Counted from the first letter of the stretch, positions 9,306-22,615 are shown. The stretch is DNA of 64,000 nucleotides from Actinotalea caeni (GCF_009733795.1 NZ_WNXX01000002.1:238971-302970); one strand, 5' to 3'. Program-made: numbers and translations. The notes: generated from the sequence alone by a model not told the origin.

Positions 9306-11852
9306 TCAGCGGCGCTCGAGCAGCAGCGTCGGCACCGTGAGCAGGCCCGAGGAGACCCCCTCGAGCGCGCGGTCGAGCTCCTGCATGACGAAGCGGCGGC
9401 CGTAGCGTGCCTCGGTGCGCTCCACCAGCGCCGCGATCTCGGTGTCGTGCGCGAGCGCGTTCGCGGCCGTGTTGTGCACCGTGACGTCGACGACGTTCTC
9501 GCCCTCCCGGACGGCGTCGCTCACGTCGACCCGGTACGGCGGCGCGATCACGGCGCCGCAGTCGACGCCGTTGACCCGCACCTGCGCCACCTCGCCGACC
9601 GGGGCCCGGACCGCCGCACGGAACGACGGCCCGACCATGCCGCGCTGCGGGCTGGGCCCGTCGGCGAGCGAGGTCGCCGGCCCCAGGTCGAGCACCGCCC
9701 GTCGCGTCGCGGGCAGCGTGACGGCGACCGTGTAGGTCGCGCCGCCGGAGAAGCCGCTGCGGCCGGGCTCGTCCTCCCACCGGTGCGGCAGCGTCACGGG
9801 CGCCGCGGGCGCGTCGGGGAACGCGACCTGCCAGCCCGCCTCGAGCGGGAGCGCCTCGGCGGGCTCGGGCGCGACCGGCGTCGTGTCGACGTCTCGCCCG
9901 GAGACCAGCACGGTCGCCTGGTACGCCTCGAGCTCGACGTCGGCCGGTCCCGTGCCCGTGTGCGTCACCTCGCCCGTCGCGGGGTCCCAGCGCTGCCAGG
10001 GTCCCTCGGTGCGCGCGGTGACCCGGGACGGGACCGCGGCTGTGTTGGCGAGGAACCGGACGTCCAGGCCGCCGACGCGCCGGTGCACCGAGCCGATCTC
10101 GGCGTCGGTGGCGAACGGCGCCTCGACGGCCTCGCGCAGCGCGGCGGGAAGCTGCGCCGTCGTCACGGCGCGCGACCCGGCCGGCGCGACCGCGGCGTCG
10201 ATCGTGAGCACGGTGGAGCCTGCGCGGGCTGCGTCCTCCAGCCAGGCGCGGGTGGCTGGCGGCAGCGTGCGCGCGCCCGGCACCAGCACGACGGCGGGCG
10301 GTGCAGGAGCGACGTGCTCGACGACGTCGTCGTCGAGGAGCCGGTAGTCCAGGCCTGCGCGCCGGACCGGGCCGAGCACGTCGGCACCGATCGCGAGGTT
10401 GGCCTCCCGCCAGCAGTCGAGCGAGCCACCGATGCCGGCGGCGGCATCGGCGAGGAGGTCCTGGGTGGGGACGTGGACGGCGACGTCCGCCACGCCCTCG
10501 CCCTGCCGCAGCAGCCAGCTCAGCCGGGTCAGCCGCCGCACCAGCTCCGGCATCGTCGGCCACCAGGGGTTGCGGTCGTCGAGGCAGCCGGCGGCGTAGA
10601 AGAACCAGCCGAGGCCCGGGGCGTCCTGCGGTGAGTACGGCCAGCCGTGGCCGATCAGCAGCGTCACGCCGTTGAGCAGGTGCTCGTGCGCCTCGGCGAG
10701 CAGGTCGAGCGGGGTGGCGCGGAACGACGGCGACCGCACCCAGGTCCACGCCTCCGCCGAGACGACGTCGCGCCCGTAGTGGTGCGCGGCCGACGACGCC
10801 CACCGGGTCGCCGTCAGCTCGGTCCAGCCCCAGCCCTCGCCCTCGAAGGAGTCGGCGTGACGGTAGCTCGACAGCGTCGCGGGCGGTGTGCCGTAGCCCT
10901 GCAGCCGGAACCGCACGCCCCGCTCGGCCGCCCAGGCGCGCACGACCGCGACGAACCGCTCCTCGTACAGCTCGACGAGCGTGCGGTGGTAGTCGGCGCG
11001 GAACCGGTGCGCCTCCCCGCCGCCGCGCTGCAGCAGCAGCGGCAGCTCCGGCAGCAGCGGGTAGCCGCGGCGTCGCTCGAACTCCTCGGGCAGGTCGGGC
11101 GTCCAGTCGGCGTGGTAGACCTCGAGGCTGTCGCAGAACACCGAGTCGATCAGCTCCGCCGGCACCGCGTCCAGGATCGGGTCGGCGACCGCGGCGAGGT
11201 GGGCGCGGGTCGCGTCGGCGCTGTAGTGGTCGAGCACCGGGCCCTCGGCGCCCGCCGCGGCCCTCTTGACCTGCTGGCCGGTCGGGCGAGACCAGGCGAG
11301 CAGCACGTGGCGGGTGCCGGCGCCGTCCGGGACGTCGACGCGCCAGCCGTCGGCGGCGGCTGTCACGGTCAGCGGCACCGCGTCGGCGACCGGCTCCTGC
11401 GCCGAGCCCGGGGCCAGGTGCGCGGCGACGAGGACGTCGCCCGGGAACCCGGCCGCGACCCGCAGCGCGTGCGGCCCCTGCCCGATCTCGCGGCGGTCCC
11501 AGCGCAGCCCGCGCGCGGCGTGCGCGGGCGTCACGTGCGGGCCGCCGTAGGACCAGCCGCTGCCGAGCGTGACGTCGAAGCGCAGCCCGAGGTCGCGGGC
11601 GCGCTCCGCCGTCCAGCGCAGGTCGGCGAGGAGGTCGGGGGAGCCGAACGTCGTCGTCGCCTGCTCCAGCGGGTAGACGAACGCGACCTCGACGCCGCCG
11701 AGCCCCGCCTCGGCCATCGCGGTCAGCTCGCGGTCCAGCTCGCCGCGCTCGACCGCGGGGCCGAACCACCACCAGCGCATCATCGGGGCGGCGTCGCGGT
11801 GGTCGGCGAGCAGCGCGGAGCGCAGGTCCTCGGCGGTGACGGTGTCGCTCAC
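9306..11852 (-). CDS. Glycoside hydrolase family 106 alpha-L-rhamnosidase
   Basis: GH106 enzymes remove terminal alpha-L-rhamnose from plant polysaccharides, saponins and flavonoids. The 848-residue product has the GH106 N-terminal signature MMRWWWFGPAVERGELDREL near residue 24, followed by a TIM-barrel region containing FCDSLEVYHADWTPDLPEEF and, near the C-terminus, a beta-sandwich typical of accessory carbohydrate-binding modules. It is at the short end of the family (often 900-1,100). No signal peptide is seen, so it is probably cytoplasmic and acts on imported oligosaccharides or glycosides. The frame continues upstream into the methyltransferase gene, but GTG 11852 has GGAAGGA at good spacing. 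No transporter or rhamnose genes lie beside it. Confidence 0.85.
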   Translation of the reverse strand: MSDTVTAEDLRSALLADHRDAAPMMRWWWFGPAVERGELDRELTAMAEAGLGGVEVAFVYPLEQATTTFGSPDLLADLRWTAERARDLGLRFDVTLGSGWSYGGPHVTPAHAARGLRWDRREIGQGPHALRVAAGFPGDVLVAAHLAPGSAQEPVADAVPLTVTAAADGWRVDVPDGAGTRHVLLAWSRPTGQQVKRAAAGAEGPVLDHYSADATRAHLAAVADPILDAVPAELIDSVFCDSLEVYHADWTPDLPEEFERRRGYPLLPELPLLLQRGGGEAHRFRADYHRTLVELYEERFVAVVRAWAAERGVRFRLQGYGTPPATLSSYRHADSFEGEGWGWTELTATRWASSAAHHYGRDVVSAEAWTWVRSPSFRATPLDLLAEAHEHLLNGVTLLIGHGWPYSPQDAPGLGWFFYAAGCLDDRNPWWPTMPELVRRLTRLSWLLRQGEGVADVAVHVPTQDLLADAAAGIGGSLDCWREANLAIGADVLGPVRRAGLDYRLLDDDVVEHVAPAPPAVVLVPGARTLPPATRAWLEDAARAGSTVLTIDAAVAPAGSRAVTTAQLPAALREAVEAPFATDAEIGSVHRRVGGLDVRFLANTAAVPSRVTARTEGPWQRWDPATGEVTHTGTGPADVELEAYQATVLVSGRDVDTTPVAPEPAEALPLEAGWQVAFPDAPAAPVTLPHRWEDEPGRSGFSGGATYTVAVTLPATRRAVLDLGPATSLADGPSPQRGMVGPSFRAAVRAPVGEVAQVRVNGVDCGAVIAPPYRVDVSDAVREGENVVDVTVHNTAANALAHDTEIAALVERTEARYGRRFVMQELDRALEGVSSGLLTVPTLLLERR

Positions 11853-11923
11853 CCCGTCGATCCTTCCCGACGGCGCCCCGACGACCGAGGGCTTGTCATC
11901 GCTTGCTGCCGCCGTCGATCGTG

Positions 11924-12664
11924 TCAGTGGATCGGGCGCAGGGTCAGCATCCAGGACCGGTAGTGCTCGGTCACGCTGCCTCCGAGCACCTCGACGGCGT
12001 CCGCGACCTCCTCGACCTCTGCGGGGGTCCAGTCGGAGAACGTCGCGAACAGCGCCCGCACCCGCCGGGCGTCGAGGTCGACCGACCAGCGGACCTCGTC
12101 GACCGAGACCGTCGTCAGCAGACCGCTCGCCGTGAGGTCCGTCTCGGTGCGCGCGAGGTCCTGCAGACCGTGCCGGGCCCGCGGGGCGGCACGGCGCGCC
12201 ACCACCTCCGCGACCCGCTCGCGGAACGGCGTCACCGGTACGTCCTCGTCGCCGAAGACGTTCCGGAGCACGAGCAGCAGCCCGTCGGGTGCGAGCGCGC
12301 GGTGCAGCCGCGGCACCAGCACGGTGGTGTCCATCCAGTGGATCGACGTCGCCGCGACCGCCACGTCCACGCCTCCTGCGGGCAGCGGCGCCGCCTCGGC
12401 CGTGGTCTGGAGCACCTCGACCTCCGGGTGTCGTCGGCGCAGCTCGGCGGCCAGGTGCGGCCCGGGCTCGACGGCCGTGACCGTCAGCCCGGCGGCCAGC
12501 AGCACGCGCGTCGCCTGCCCGCTGCCCGCCCCCAGGTCGAGCCCCCGTAGCCCCGGTCGCAGCGCGCCGAGCTCGGCCGCCCGGGCCCACAGCGCCGCCG
12601 GGTACGGCGGCCGGGCGTCGTCGTAGCCCGACGCCAGGCGGTCGAAGTGCATCGGGTCGGCCAC
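11924..12664 (-). CDS. Class I SAM-dependent methyltransferase
   Basis: The 246-residue protein has the SAM-binding motif I DLGAGSGQATRVLL near residue 43, an acidic end of strand beta2 (VEPGP) and VDVAVAATSIHWMD as the motif-IV region, as in methyltransf_11/25-type enzymes. The C-terminal ~80 residues resemble those of the SAM methyltransferases with a WSDDL-like lid. The substrate cannot be told. GTG 12664 has TAGTCT (complement of 12671-12676) exactly six bases upstream, so it appears leaderless; ATG 12652 is an alternative. It is divergent to the HAD gene. Confidence 0.85.
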   Translation of the reverse strand: MADPMHFDRLASGYDDARPPYPAALWARAAELGALRPGLRGLDLGAGSGQATRVLLAAGLTVTAVEPGPHLAAELRRRHPEVEVLQTTAEAAPLPAGGVDVAVAATSIHWMDTTVLVPRLHRALAPDGLLLVLRNVFGDEDVPVTPFRERVAEVVARRAAPRARHGLQDLARTETDLTASGLLTTVSVDEVRWSVDLDARRVRALFATFSDWTPAEVEEVADAVEVLGGSVTEHYRSWMLTLRPIH

Positions 12665-12724
12665 GGGTGAAGACTAGGTGCCGGACGGCGCGACCCGGCC
12701 CGTCCGGCACGGGAGGAGCCGACC

Positions 12725-13351
12725 ATCCGCAGCATCGTCTGGGACCTCGGTGGCACGCTGATCGACACCTACCCCGACGTCGACCGCGCGCTCGCGCTCG
12801 CGGCGTTCGGGGACGCCTCGCCCGGGCGGCTCGCCGAGGTCGCCGCGCTGACGCGCGTCTCCAGCGACCACGCGATCACCCAGCTGTCGGCGCGCACCGG
12901 GGTGGGCGCCGAGGAGCTGCGGCGCGCCTACGACGGCGTCAAGGAGCGTTGGGAGCACACGCCTGCGCCGGTGATGCCGGGCGCCCGCGAGGTGATGGCC
13001 GCGGTGTCGGCGCGCGGCGGGCTCAACCTCGTGGCGACCCACCGCGACCGCGCGAGCGCCGAGCTGCTGGTCGCGCGAACCGGGCTCGCGGTCGACGACA
13101 TGGTGTGCGCTCCCGACGGGCACGCGCGCAAGCCCTCGCCGGAGATGATCGAGGTGCTGATGGGGCGCCACCGGCTCGACCCCGGCGACGTGCTCGCGGT
13201 CGGCGACCGCCCGGTCGACGTCGAGGCAGGGGAGGCGGCCGGTGCCACCGGCGTCCTGCTGGTCACGCCGGGCATCCCGCTGGACGCCGGGGACGCCCGG
13301 CGCGTCGGTCACCTCGGCGAGCTGCTGCCGCTGGTGGCCGACGACGCCTGA
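12725..13351 (+). CDS. HAD-superfamily hydrolase with apparent ATC start codon
   Basis: The 208-residue protein is a HAD subfamily IA phosphatase. Motif I is WDLGGTLID near residue 6 (the nucleophile Asp is kept; the usual second Asp of DxD is Gly). THRD near residue 102 corresponds to the motif II region, KPSPEM contains the motif III Lys, and VGDRPVDVEAG is motif IV. No ATG, GTG or TTG lies in frame between the strong ribosome binding site GGGAGGAG (12711-12718) and motif I; the codon at ideal spacing is ATC 12725. An internal GTG at 12902 would remove the catalytic motif. Either ATC is used as a rare start or a base is wrong. The phosphate substrate is unknown. Confidence 0.75.
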   Translation: MRSIVWDLGGTLIDTYPDVDRALALAAFGDASPGRLAEVAALTRVSSDHAITQLSARTGVGAEELRRAYDGVKERWEHTPAPVMPGAREVMAAVSARGGLNLVATHRDRASAELLVARTGLAVDDMVCAPDGHARKPSPEMIEVLMGRHRLDPGDVLAVGDRPVDVEAGEAAGATGVLLVTPGIPLDAGDARRVGHLGELLPLVADDA

Positions 13352-13362
13352 GACGCCGCCGC

Positions 13363-14610
13363 TCAGGCCTGCGGACGCCCGTCTCCGTCGGCCGCGGCCT
13401 CACCGGGACCGTCGCCGGTGCCCGGGTCCTCGACGAGCTCGGTCGCCTCGGCCGGCGCGTCCGGCGTCACGGGCGCCGTGGCCGGCGCGTCGGGGCGCGC
13501 ATCGGCGCCCGGCACGGCCTCGACGTCGGTGTGGTCGTCGCGCTCGTACTCGGGCGCAGCGGCGGTGCGGTGGTCCTCGTTGCCGTCGGCACGGCCGGCG
13601 TCGGCGTCCATCTCGTCATCGTAGGTCGCGTCGTCGGCCCGCAGCCGCTCGTCGGCGGGGTCGAGCCGATCGGTCTCCTCGGTCTCCTCGAGCTCGTCGG
13701 TCTCGTCGAGGTCCCCGTCCTCGTCGGTCTCGTCGAGCTCCTCGTCCTCGTCGAGGTCGTCGTCCCAGTCCTCGTAGGCGACGGCGTTGCGCTCGACGAT
13801 CATCGTGACCAGCCCGGCGATCACCGTGCCCGCGAGCGGCGCGAGCCAGAACAGCCACAGCTGCGACATCGCCCAGCCCTCGGCGAAGAACGCGGTCGCG
13901 GTCGCCCGCGCCGGGTTGACGGCCGCGTTGCTGACCGGGGCGGCCACCAGGATCGCGACCGTGAGCGCGCCGCCGATCGCCAGCGGGGCCGAGGGGTGCG
14001 GGCGCCGCGTGACCGCGAGCACGACCGCGACGAGGACGCCGGTGACGACGAGCTCGACCAGCAGGACCTGCGCGGTCGAGAACGTCACCTGACCGCCGGA
14101 GAGCGTGGCGATCGGGGAGTGGGAGCCGAAGCCGTTGGCGGTGGTGGAGATGAACGCCCGCGCGTCCGTGGCGCCGGTCGCCGCGGGCAGCTCGGCGGGC
14201 ACGACGGCGCGCAGCAGGCCGCCGGCCGCGACGCCACCGAGCGTCTGGGCCACGACGTAGGGGGCGAGATCGGCCCAGCTCAGCCGGCCCGCGATCGCGG
14301 CGCCGAGGCTGACGGCCGGGTTGAGGTGGGCGCCGGAGACGGCGCCGAACGAGGCGACCATCGCGGCGAGCGCGAGCCCGCCGGCCAGCGCGACGTGCAG
14401 CGCCGTCGAACCCTGGGTGCCGAGGGCGCCGAAGGCGGCCACCACGACGATCGCCGTGACGAGCACGAACGTCCCGAACAGCTCGGCGGCGACCCGGGGG
14501 AGCAGCGACCGCTCGGCGAGCGGCACCTCCGGCTCGGGAGTCACGGTCGCGACGGTGGCGACGGGCTCGGTCGCGTGCTCGTGATCGTGCTCGAGGGCTG
14601 GCGTGGTCAT
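13363..14610 (-). CDS. MIP-family aquaporin with long acidic C-terminal tail
   Basis: The 415-residue protein carries a six-helix aquaporin/glyceroporin domain at about residues 35-275, with both half-helix NPA boxes: SGAHLNPAVSLG near residue 93 and SNAAVNPARA near residue 230. These channels pass water or small polyols across the inner membrane. The N-terminus is His/Glu-rich (HDHEHATEP). The last ~140 residues are an unusual Asp/Glu-rich low-complexity tail with stretches such as DETDELEETEETD, absent from ordinary bacterial aquaporins. ATG 14610 follows AGGATC. The gene is convergent with the HAD gene and downstream of the icd terminator. Confidence 0.9.
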   Translation of the reverse strand: MTTPALEHDHEHATEPVATVATVTPEPEVPLAERSLLPRVAAELFGTFVLVTAIVVVAAFGALGTQGSTALHVALAGGLALAAMVASFGAVSGAHLNPAVSLGAAIAGRLSWADLAPYVVAQTLGGVAAGGLLRAVVPAELPAATGATDARAFISTTANGFGSHSPIATLSGGQVTFSTAQVLLVELVVTGVLVAVVLAVTRRPHPSAPLAIGGALTVAILVAAPVSNAAVNPARATATAFFAEGWAMSQLWLFWLAPLAGTVIAGLVTMIVERNAVAYEDWDDDLDEDEELDETDEDGDLDETDELEETEETDRLDPADERLRADDATYDDEMDADAGRADGNEDHRTAAAPEYERDDHTDVEAVPGADARPDAPATAPVTPDAPAEATELVEDPGTGDGPGEAAADGDGRPQA

Positions 14611-14730
14611 CAAGGATCCTTCGTTCGGGGACGACGGCCGCGGGGCATCCTCGCATCCCCACCTGGGAACGGGCTCGGTCGCACCTGTGCGCCCGCCGGG
14701 TGGTCGCCCGGCCGGGAGCCGGGACGACGA

Positions 14731-14760
14731 CGCCCGCCCACCCGGAGGGGTGAGCGGGCG
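14731..14760 (-). terminator. Hairpin terminator after icd
   Basis: CGCCCGC at 14731-14737 pairs with GCGGGCG at 14754-14760, and the inner CACC/GGTG extends the stem. It lies 17 bases after the icd stop on the minus strand and separates icd from the aquaporin gene. No U-tract is present, as is usual in high-GC actinobacteria. Confidence 0.7.
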
Positions 14761-14776
14761 TCGCGCCGCGGGTCGC

Positions 14777-17122
<2,346 letters not shown>

Positions 17123-17205
17123 TCACACCCGCGGCCCCCGTGCCTGCGGTGCCGCGCCCAGCGGCTCGGCGGGGTGGCGGGTGGTGGCAGGATGGACGCC
17201 GGTAA

Positions 17206-18255
<1,050 letters not shown>

Positions 18256-18261
18256 CCTCGA

Positions 18262-18318
18262 CGGCGGTCGCCCGACCGCCGAGCGCGCAGCCGGTCCCGC
18301 CTCGTGCGGGGCCGGCTG
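18262..18318. terminator. Tandem hairpins between mdh and acyl-CoA ligase
   Basis: CGGCGGTC (18262-18269) pairs with GACCGCCG (18274-18281), and CAGCCGGTCCCGC (18288-18300) pairs with GCGGGGCCGGCTG (18306-18318) with one wobble pair. They lie in the convergent gap and can serve as a bidirectional terminator. Confidence 0.75.
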
Positions 18319-18331
18319 TCGTGCGTCGTGG

Positions 18332-20029
18332 CTAGTACGGCAGCGGCGTGAGGTCCGCCAGCTGCTCGCGGACCTTGGCGCGGAGCACCTTGCCGAGCAT
18401 CGAGCGCGGCAGCTCGTCGACGACGTAGACCTCGCGCGGCACCTTGTAGCCGGCCAGGCGCTCCTTGCACCACGCGTGCAGCTCGGCGTGACCGATCGTG
18501 GCGCCCTCGTCGAGCAGCACCGCCGCGGTGACCCGCTCGCCCCCGCTGCCGTCCGGCATGCCCACGACGGCGGCGTCGGCGATGTCGGGGTGCGTCACCA
18601 GCACCTGCTCGACCTCGGTGGGGGAGACGTTGAAGCCACCGGTGATGATCAGCTCCTTGACGCGGTCGACGATCCTCGTGAAGCCGTCGGCGTCGACCGT
18701 CACGACGTCGCCGGTGCGCAGCCAGCCGTCCGGCGTCAGGGTCTTGCGGGTCTCCTCCTCGTTGTGCCAGTACCCGCGGAACACCTGCGGTCCCTTGACC
18801 AGCAGCTCGCCGGGCTCGCCCTGCGGCACCTCACGGTCCGGGTCGTCGGGGTCGACGACCTTCATGAGCGTGCTCGGGAACGGCACCCCGATCGTCCCCG
18901 GGCGCCGCGACGGCGCGAACGGGTTGCCGAGGCACACCGGCGAGGCCTCCGTCATGCCGTAGCCCTCGACGAGCAGGCCGCCGGAGACCGACTCCCACAG
19001 CTCGACGGTCGACGTCGGCAGCGCCATCGCGCCGGAGATGCAGAACCGCGCCGAGCGCAGGCTGATGCCGCGCTCCTTCGCCCGCCGGGCGGTCGCCTCG
19101 TAGATCGGCGGCACCGCGCAGTAGACCGTGGGCGGGTGCTTCCGGGCGGCGTCGAGCACCATGTCGACGTCGAAGGAGGGGAACAGCACGATCCGGCCCT
19201 GCTTGAGCACGCCGAACGTCATGAACAGCGTCATGCCGAACGCGTGGAACATCGGCAGCACCGCGTAGAACACCTCGCGACGCACCTCGGCGCCGTGCAT
19301 CCACGCCTCGCCCTGGCGGGCGTTGGCGTAGAGGTTGGCGTGCGTGAGCATCGCGCCCTTGGGGCGGCCGGTGGTGCCGGAGGTGTACTGGATGACGGCG
19401 AGGTCGTCGACGGCGGGGCGCGGGTGGGCCGGGTCGATCGGCGGCGACTGCAGCAGCTCCTCCCAGGCCATCGTGCCCGGCGCGGGCTGGGTGAGCTTGC
19501 TGCGCAGCGCCCGCAGCCGCGGCAGCGGCAGCCGCAGCGCGAGCTGCTTGGCCCGCGGGAACGCCGTGAGGAGGTTGACCGAGACGATGCGGTCGAGCTC
19601 GATGTCCGACGGCTGCTCGCGCAGCTTCGCGACCGCCGCGTCCCAGGCGATGACCACGCGCGCGCCGTGGTCCTCGAACATGTGCCGCAGCTCGCGTGCG
19701 GTGTACAGCGGGTTGTGCTCGACGACGACCGCGCCGAGCCGCAGCACGGCGTAGAACGCCACGATGTGCTGCGGGCAGTTCGGCAGCACGAGCGCCACCC
19801 GGTCGCCAGCGCGGACGCCGAGCTCGCGCAGGCCGGCGGCCGCGCGCGCGATCTGGTCGCCGAGCTCGGCGTAGCTGGTCTCGCGCCCGAAGAACTCGGT
19901 GGCGACAGCGGAGCCGGCCTCGGCCACCGAGCGCTCGTACAGCTCGACGAGCGACTCGGTGGGCAGCTCGATCCGCGCCGGGACGCCCGGCTGGTAGTGA
20001 CGAGTCCAGGGCGGCGGTGCGTCGGTCAC
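18332..20029 (-). CDS. fadD: Long-chain fatty-acid--CoA ligase
   Basis: The enzyme activates fatty acids with ATP and CoA for degradation or lipid synthesis. The 565-residue protein is an ANL adenylating enzyme: the P-loop IQYTSGTTGRPKGAMLTH near residue 195, VEGYGMTEASPV near residue 355, GWLRTGDVV near residue 435 and the C-terminal hinge and catalytic Lys in PRSMLGKVLRAKVREQL. The frame is open far upstream, but GTG 20029 is chosen: GATGAT lies exactly six bases before it, fitting a leaderless start, and further upstream would run into the divergent gene at 20114. A short/branched acyl substrate cannot be excluded. Confidence 0.92.
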   Translation of the reverse strand: MTDAPPPWTRHYQPGVPARIELPTESLVELYERSVAEAGSAVATEFFGRETSYAELGDQIARAAAGLRELGVRAGDRVALVLPNCPQHIVAFYAVLRLGAVVVEHNPLYTARELRHMFEDHGARVVIAWDAAVAKLREQPSDIELDRIVSVNLLTAFPRAKQLALRLPLPRLRALRSKLTQPAPGTMAWEELLQSPPIDPAHPRPAVDDLAVIQYTSGTTGRPKGAMLTHANLYANARQGEAWMHGAEVRREVFYAVLPMFHAFGMTLFMTFGVLKQGRIVLFPSFDVDMVLDAARKHPPTVYCAVPPIYEATARRAKERGISLRSARFCISGAMALPTSTVELWESVSGGLLVEGYGMTEASPVCLGNPFAPSRRPGTIGVPFPSTLMKVVDPDDPDREVPQGEPGELLVKGPQVFRGYWHNEEETRKTLTPDGWLRTGDVVTVDADGFTRIVDRVKELIITGGFNVSPTEVEQVLVTHPDIADAAVVGMPDGSGGERVTAAVLLDEGATIGHAELHAWCKERLAGYKVPREVYVVDELPRSMLGKVLRAKVREQLADLTPLPY

Positions 20030-20113
20030 GACCGCATCATCCCAGGACGCGATGGGCAGCGCTGCCCGTCGCCGCGCGGACGCCGGCCGTCGCCTCAGCG
20101 TTACGGTGGCCGA

Positions 20114-20803
20114 GTGACTCAGCGATTCAACCCGCCCCCGGGGTGGGACGTCCCGCCCGGCTTCGCCCCGACCGCCGACTGGCAGCCCGACCCGTCGTGG
20201 CCGCCGGCGCCGCAGGGCTGGCAGTTCTGGGTCGACGACGCGGCCGCGCAGCCCGTCCCGCCGCCGGGCGCCGGCCCCTACGGGTCCGCGCAGACGCCGT
20301 ACGGCGCCGCCGCCGACGCGCCCCCGGGCGCGTACGGGTCGACGGCGCCCGGGTCCGCGCAGGCGGCGATCGCCGAGGCCCGGTACGCCGGCGCCCGCAG
20401 GTCGACGTTCGTCGGGGCGGGCATCTTCGTCCTCGGCGTCGTCATCAACGTCTGGAGCCTCGGCAGCGGCGGCCGCGGCACGCTGTGGTGGGGCATCCTG
20501 CTCGTCGGTCTCCTCGTCTTCGTGCGCGGTCTCATCGACATGAACCGTGCGAAGAAGGAGATGGCCGTCACTCAGGGGCCGTTCGGCTTCGGCGCGCCCG
20601 CGCCCGGTGCGGTCGACGGCTCCGCCGGCTACGGCACGCCGGCTCCGGGCTACGGCGCCGCGCCCAGCGGCCCGTCGGTGAGCGGTCAGCCCTACGGCAC
20701 CCCTCCCGGCCCGGTGCCGCCCGGCCCGGCCGCCGGCGGCCCCACGGCCGGCGACGCCCCGCGCGGCGTCACCCCGCCCGGGCAGAACCCGCCCGGCCTC
20801 TGA
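20114..20803 (+). CDS. Gly/Pro/Tyr-rich membrane protein with tryptophan-rich N-terminus
   Basis: The 229-residue product begins with a proline/tryptophan module (PPPGWDVPPGFAPTADWQPD followed by PSWPPAPQGWQFWV) that is common at the N-terminus of actinobacterial membrane proteins. After a Gly/Ala/Tyr-rich linker come two hydrophobic helices near residues 97-112 and 121-137, and then a cytoplasmic- or surface-exposed Gly/Pro tail with GYG repeats. No enzyme motif is visible and the role is unknown. TACGGT (20102-20107) six bases before GTG 20114 marks a leaderless start. It is divergent from fadD. Confidence 0.7.
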   Translation: MTQRFNPPPGWDVPPGFAPTADWQPDPSWPPAPQGWQFWVDDAAAQPVPPPGAGPYGSAQTPYGAAADAPPGAYGSTAPGSAQAAIAEARYAGARRSTFVGAGIFVLGVVINVWSLGSGGRGTLWWGILLVGLLVFVRGLIDMNRAKKEMAVTQGPFGFGAPAPGAVDGSAGYGTPAPGYGAAPSGPSVSGQPYGTPPGPVPPGPAAGGPTAGDAPRGVTPPGQNPPGL

Positions 20804-20816
20804 CACCACGCCGTCC

Positions 20817-20851
20817 CGACGCCCGGTCACCCACGAGGTGGCCGGGCGTCG
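20817..20851. terminator. Bidirectional hairpin terminator
   Basis: CGACGCCCGGTCACC (20817-20831) pairs with GGTGGCCGGGCGTCG (20837-20851) with one wobble and a five-base loop. It lies in the convergent gap between the 20114 gene and purU. Confidence 0.8.
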
Positions 20852-20922
20852 TGCCGTCCGGGCTGGACCAGGTGCGATGGATCAGGCGCGACCCCGGTGG
20901 CGGACGCCGTCGACGCGCAGGC

Positions 20923-21804
<882 letters not shown>

Positions 21805-21895
21805 ACGGGCGAGGGTAGCGATCCCGAGCACCGGTCTGACGCGCCGGGGGTTCCGCTCGCACCGGCGGCGGCGGTCGGGATGGAAGGATGGAGGC

Positions 21896-22471
21896 ATGGC
21901 CGACCCAGAGGTGAGGATCGACGTCGTCGAGGACGCCGACGCCGGCGAGCTGCTCACGGTGCGCCGCGCGGCGTTCGTCACCGAGGCGCAGCTCTACGAC
22001 GACCCGCACATCCCCGCGCTCACGCAGACCCTCGACGAGCTCCGCGAGGACCTGGCGCGGGCCGACGTCGTCACGCTCGGCGCGTGGATCGGCACCCGCA
22101 TGGTCGGCTCGGTCCGCGTCGGGCTCGAGGAGGACCGCGCGCTGCTCGGCCGGCTCGCCGTCGTCCCGGACCTGCAGGGGCAGGGCATCGGCACCCAGCT
22201 GCTGATGGCGGTGCTCACCTACCTGCCCGAGGACACCAAGGAGGTCTGGGTCTTCACCGGCCAGGACTCCAAGCAGAACCTCAGCCTCTACGCCAAGCAC
22301 GGCTTCGAGCACCAGTACGACCAGAACGCCGGCGACCTCACCTACGCCTACCTGCGCAAGATCCTCGGCGAGGCCGAGATGGCCGAGGCCGAGGGCGCCG
22401 AGGGCGCCGAGGGCGCCGAGGGCGACGAGCAGGCCGCCGACGGCGAGCCGCACCCCACCCAGCAGGGCTGA
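21896..22471 (+). CDS. GNAT-family N-acetyltransferase
   Basis: The 191-residue protein has the GNAT fold, with the acetyl-CoA pyrophosphate loop in RLAVVPDLQGQGIGTQLLM (motif Q-x-x-G-x-G) near residue 80-98 and SLYAKHGFEHQY as the C-terminal motif B. The acceptor is unknown. ATG 21896 follows GGATGGAGG. The last ~35 residues are a hydrophilic tail with a threefold EGA repeat encoded by a 9-base tandem repeat (about 22391-22424), a spot likely to vary in length. It is divergent from purU and lies just before the glyA riboswitch. Confidence 0.85.
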   Translation: MADPEVRIDVVEDADAGELLTVRRAAFVTEAQLYDDPHIPALTQTLDELREDLARADVVTLGAWIGTRMVGSVRVGLEEDRALLGRLAVVPDLQGQGIGTQLLMAVLTYLPEDTKEVWVFTGQDSKQNLSLYAKHGFEHQYDQNAGDLTYAYLRKILGEAEMAEAEGAEGAEGAEGDEQAADGEPHPTQQG

Positions 22472-22520
22472 TCCGGCCGCGCCCCGCCGTCGGGCGTGGC
22501 GGGTGCCCCACGGGGAGCGG

Positions 22521-22526
22521 TAGGCT
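22521..22526 (+). promoter_or_regulatory. -10 box for the ZTP riboswitch-glyA-folD transcript
   Basis: TAGGCT fits the TANNNT -10 element; transcription would start near 22533, exactly at the first strand of the riboswitch P1 stem. Confidence 0.6.
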
Positions 22527-22532
22527 CGACGA

Positions 22533-22615
22533 CGTCGCGACTGGCGAAGGTGGGGCACCACCGGGGAGCGACGGGAGAAGCCAGACCTGAGGTCGCCCGC
22601 CTGGGCCGAGGGTCG
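22533..22615 (+). promoter_or_regulatory. ZTP (pfl) riboswitch upstream of glyA-folD
   Basis: CGTCGC (22533-22538) pairs with GCGACG (22568-22573); between them lie the conserved GACTGGCGAA and CACCACCGGGGAGCG segments. The downstream CCGCCTGGGCC (22599-22607) is the conserved loop that forms the pseudoknot. It matches the purH leader at all conserved positions. GlyA and FolD regenerate one-carbon folates, the product whose shortage ZTP reports. Confidence 0.88.
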
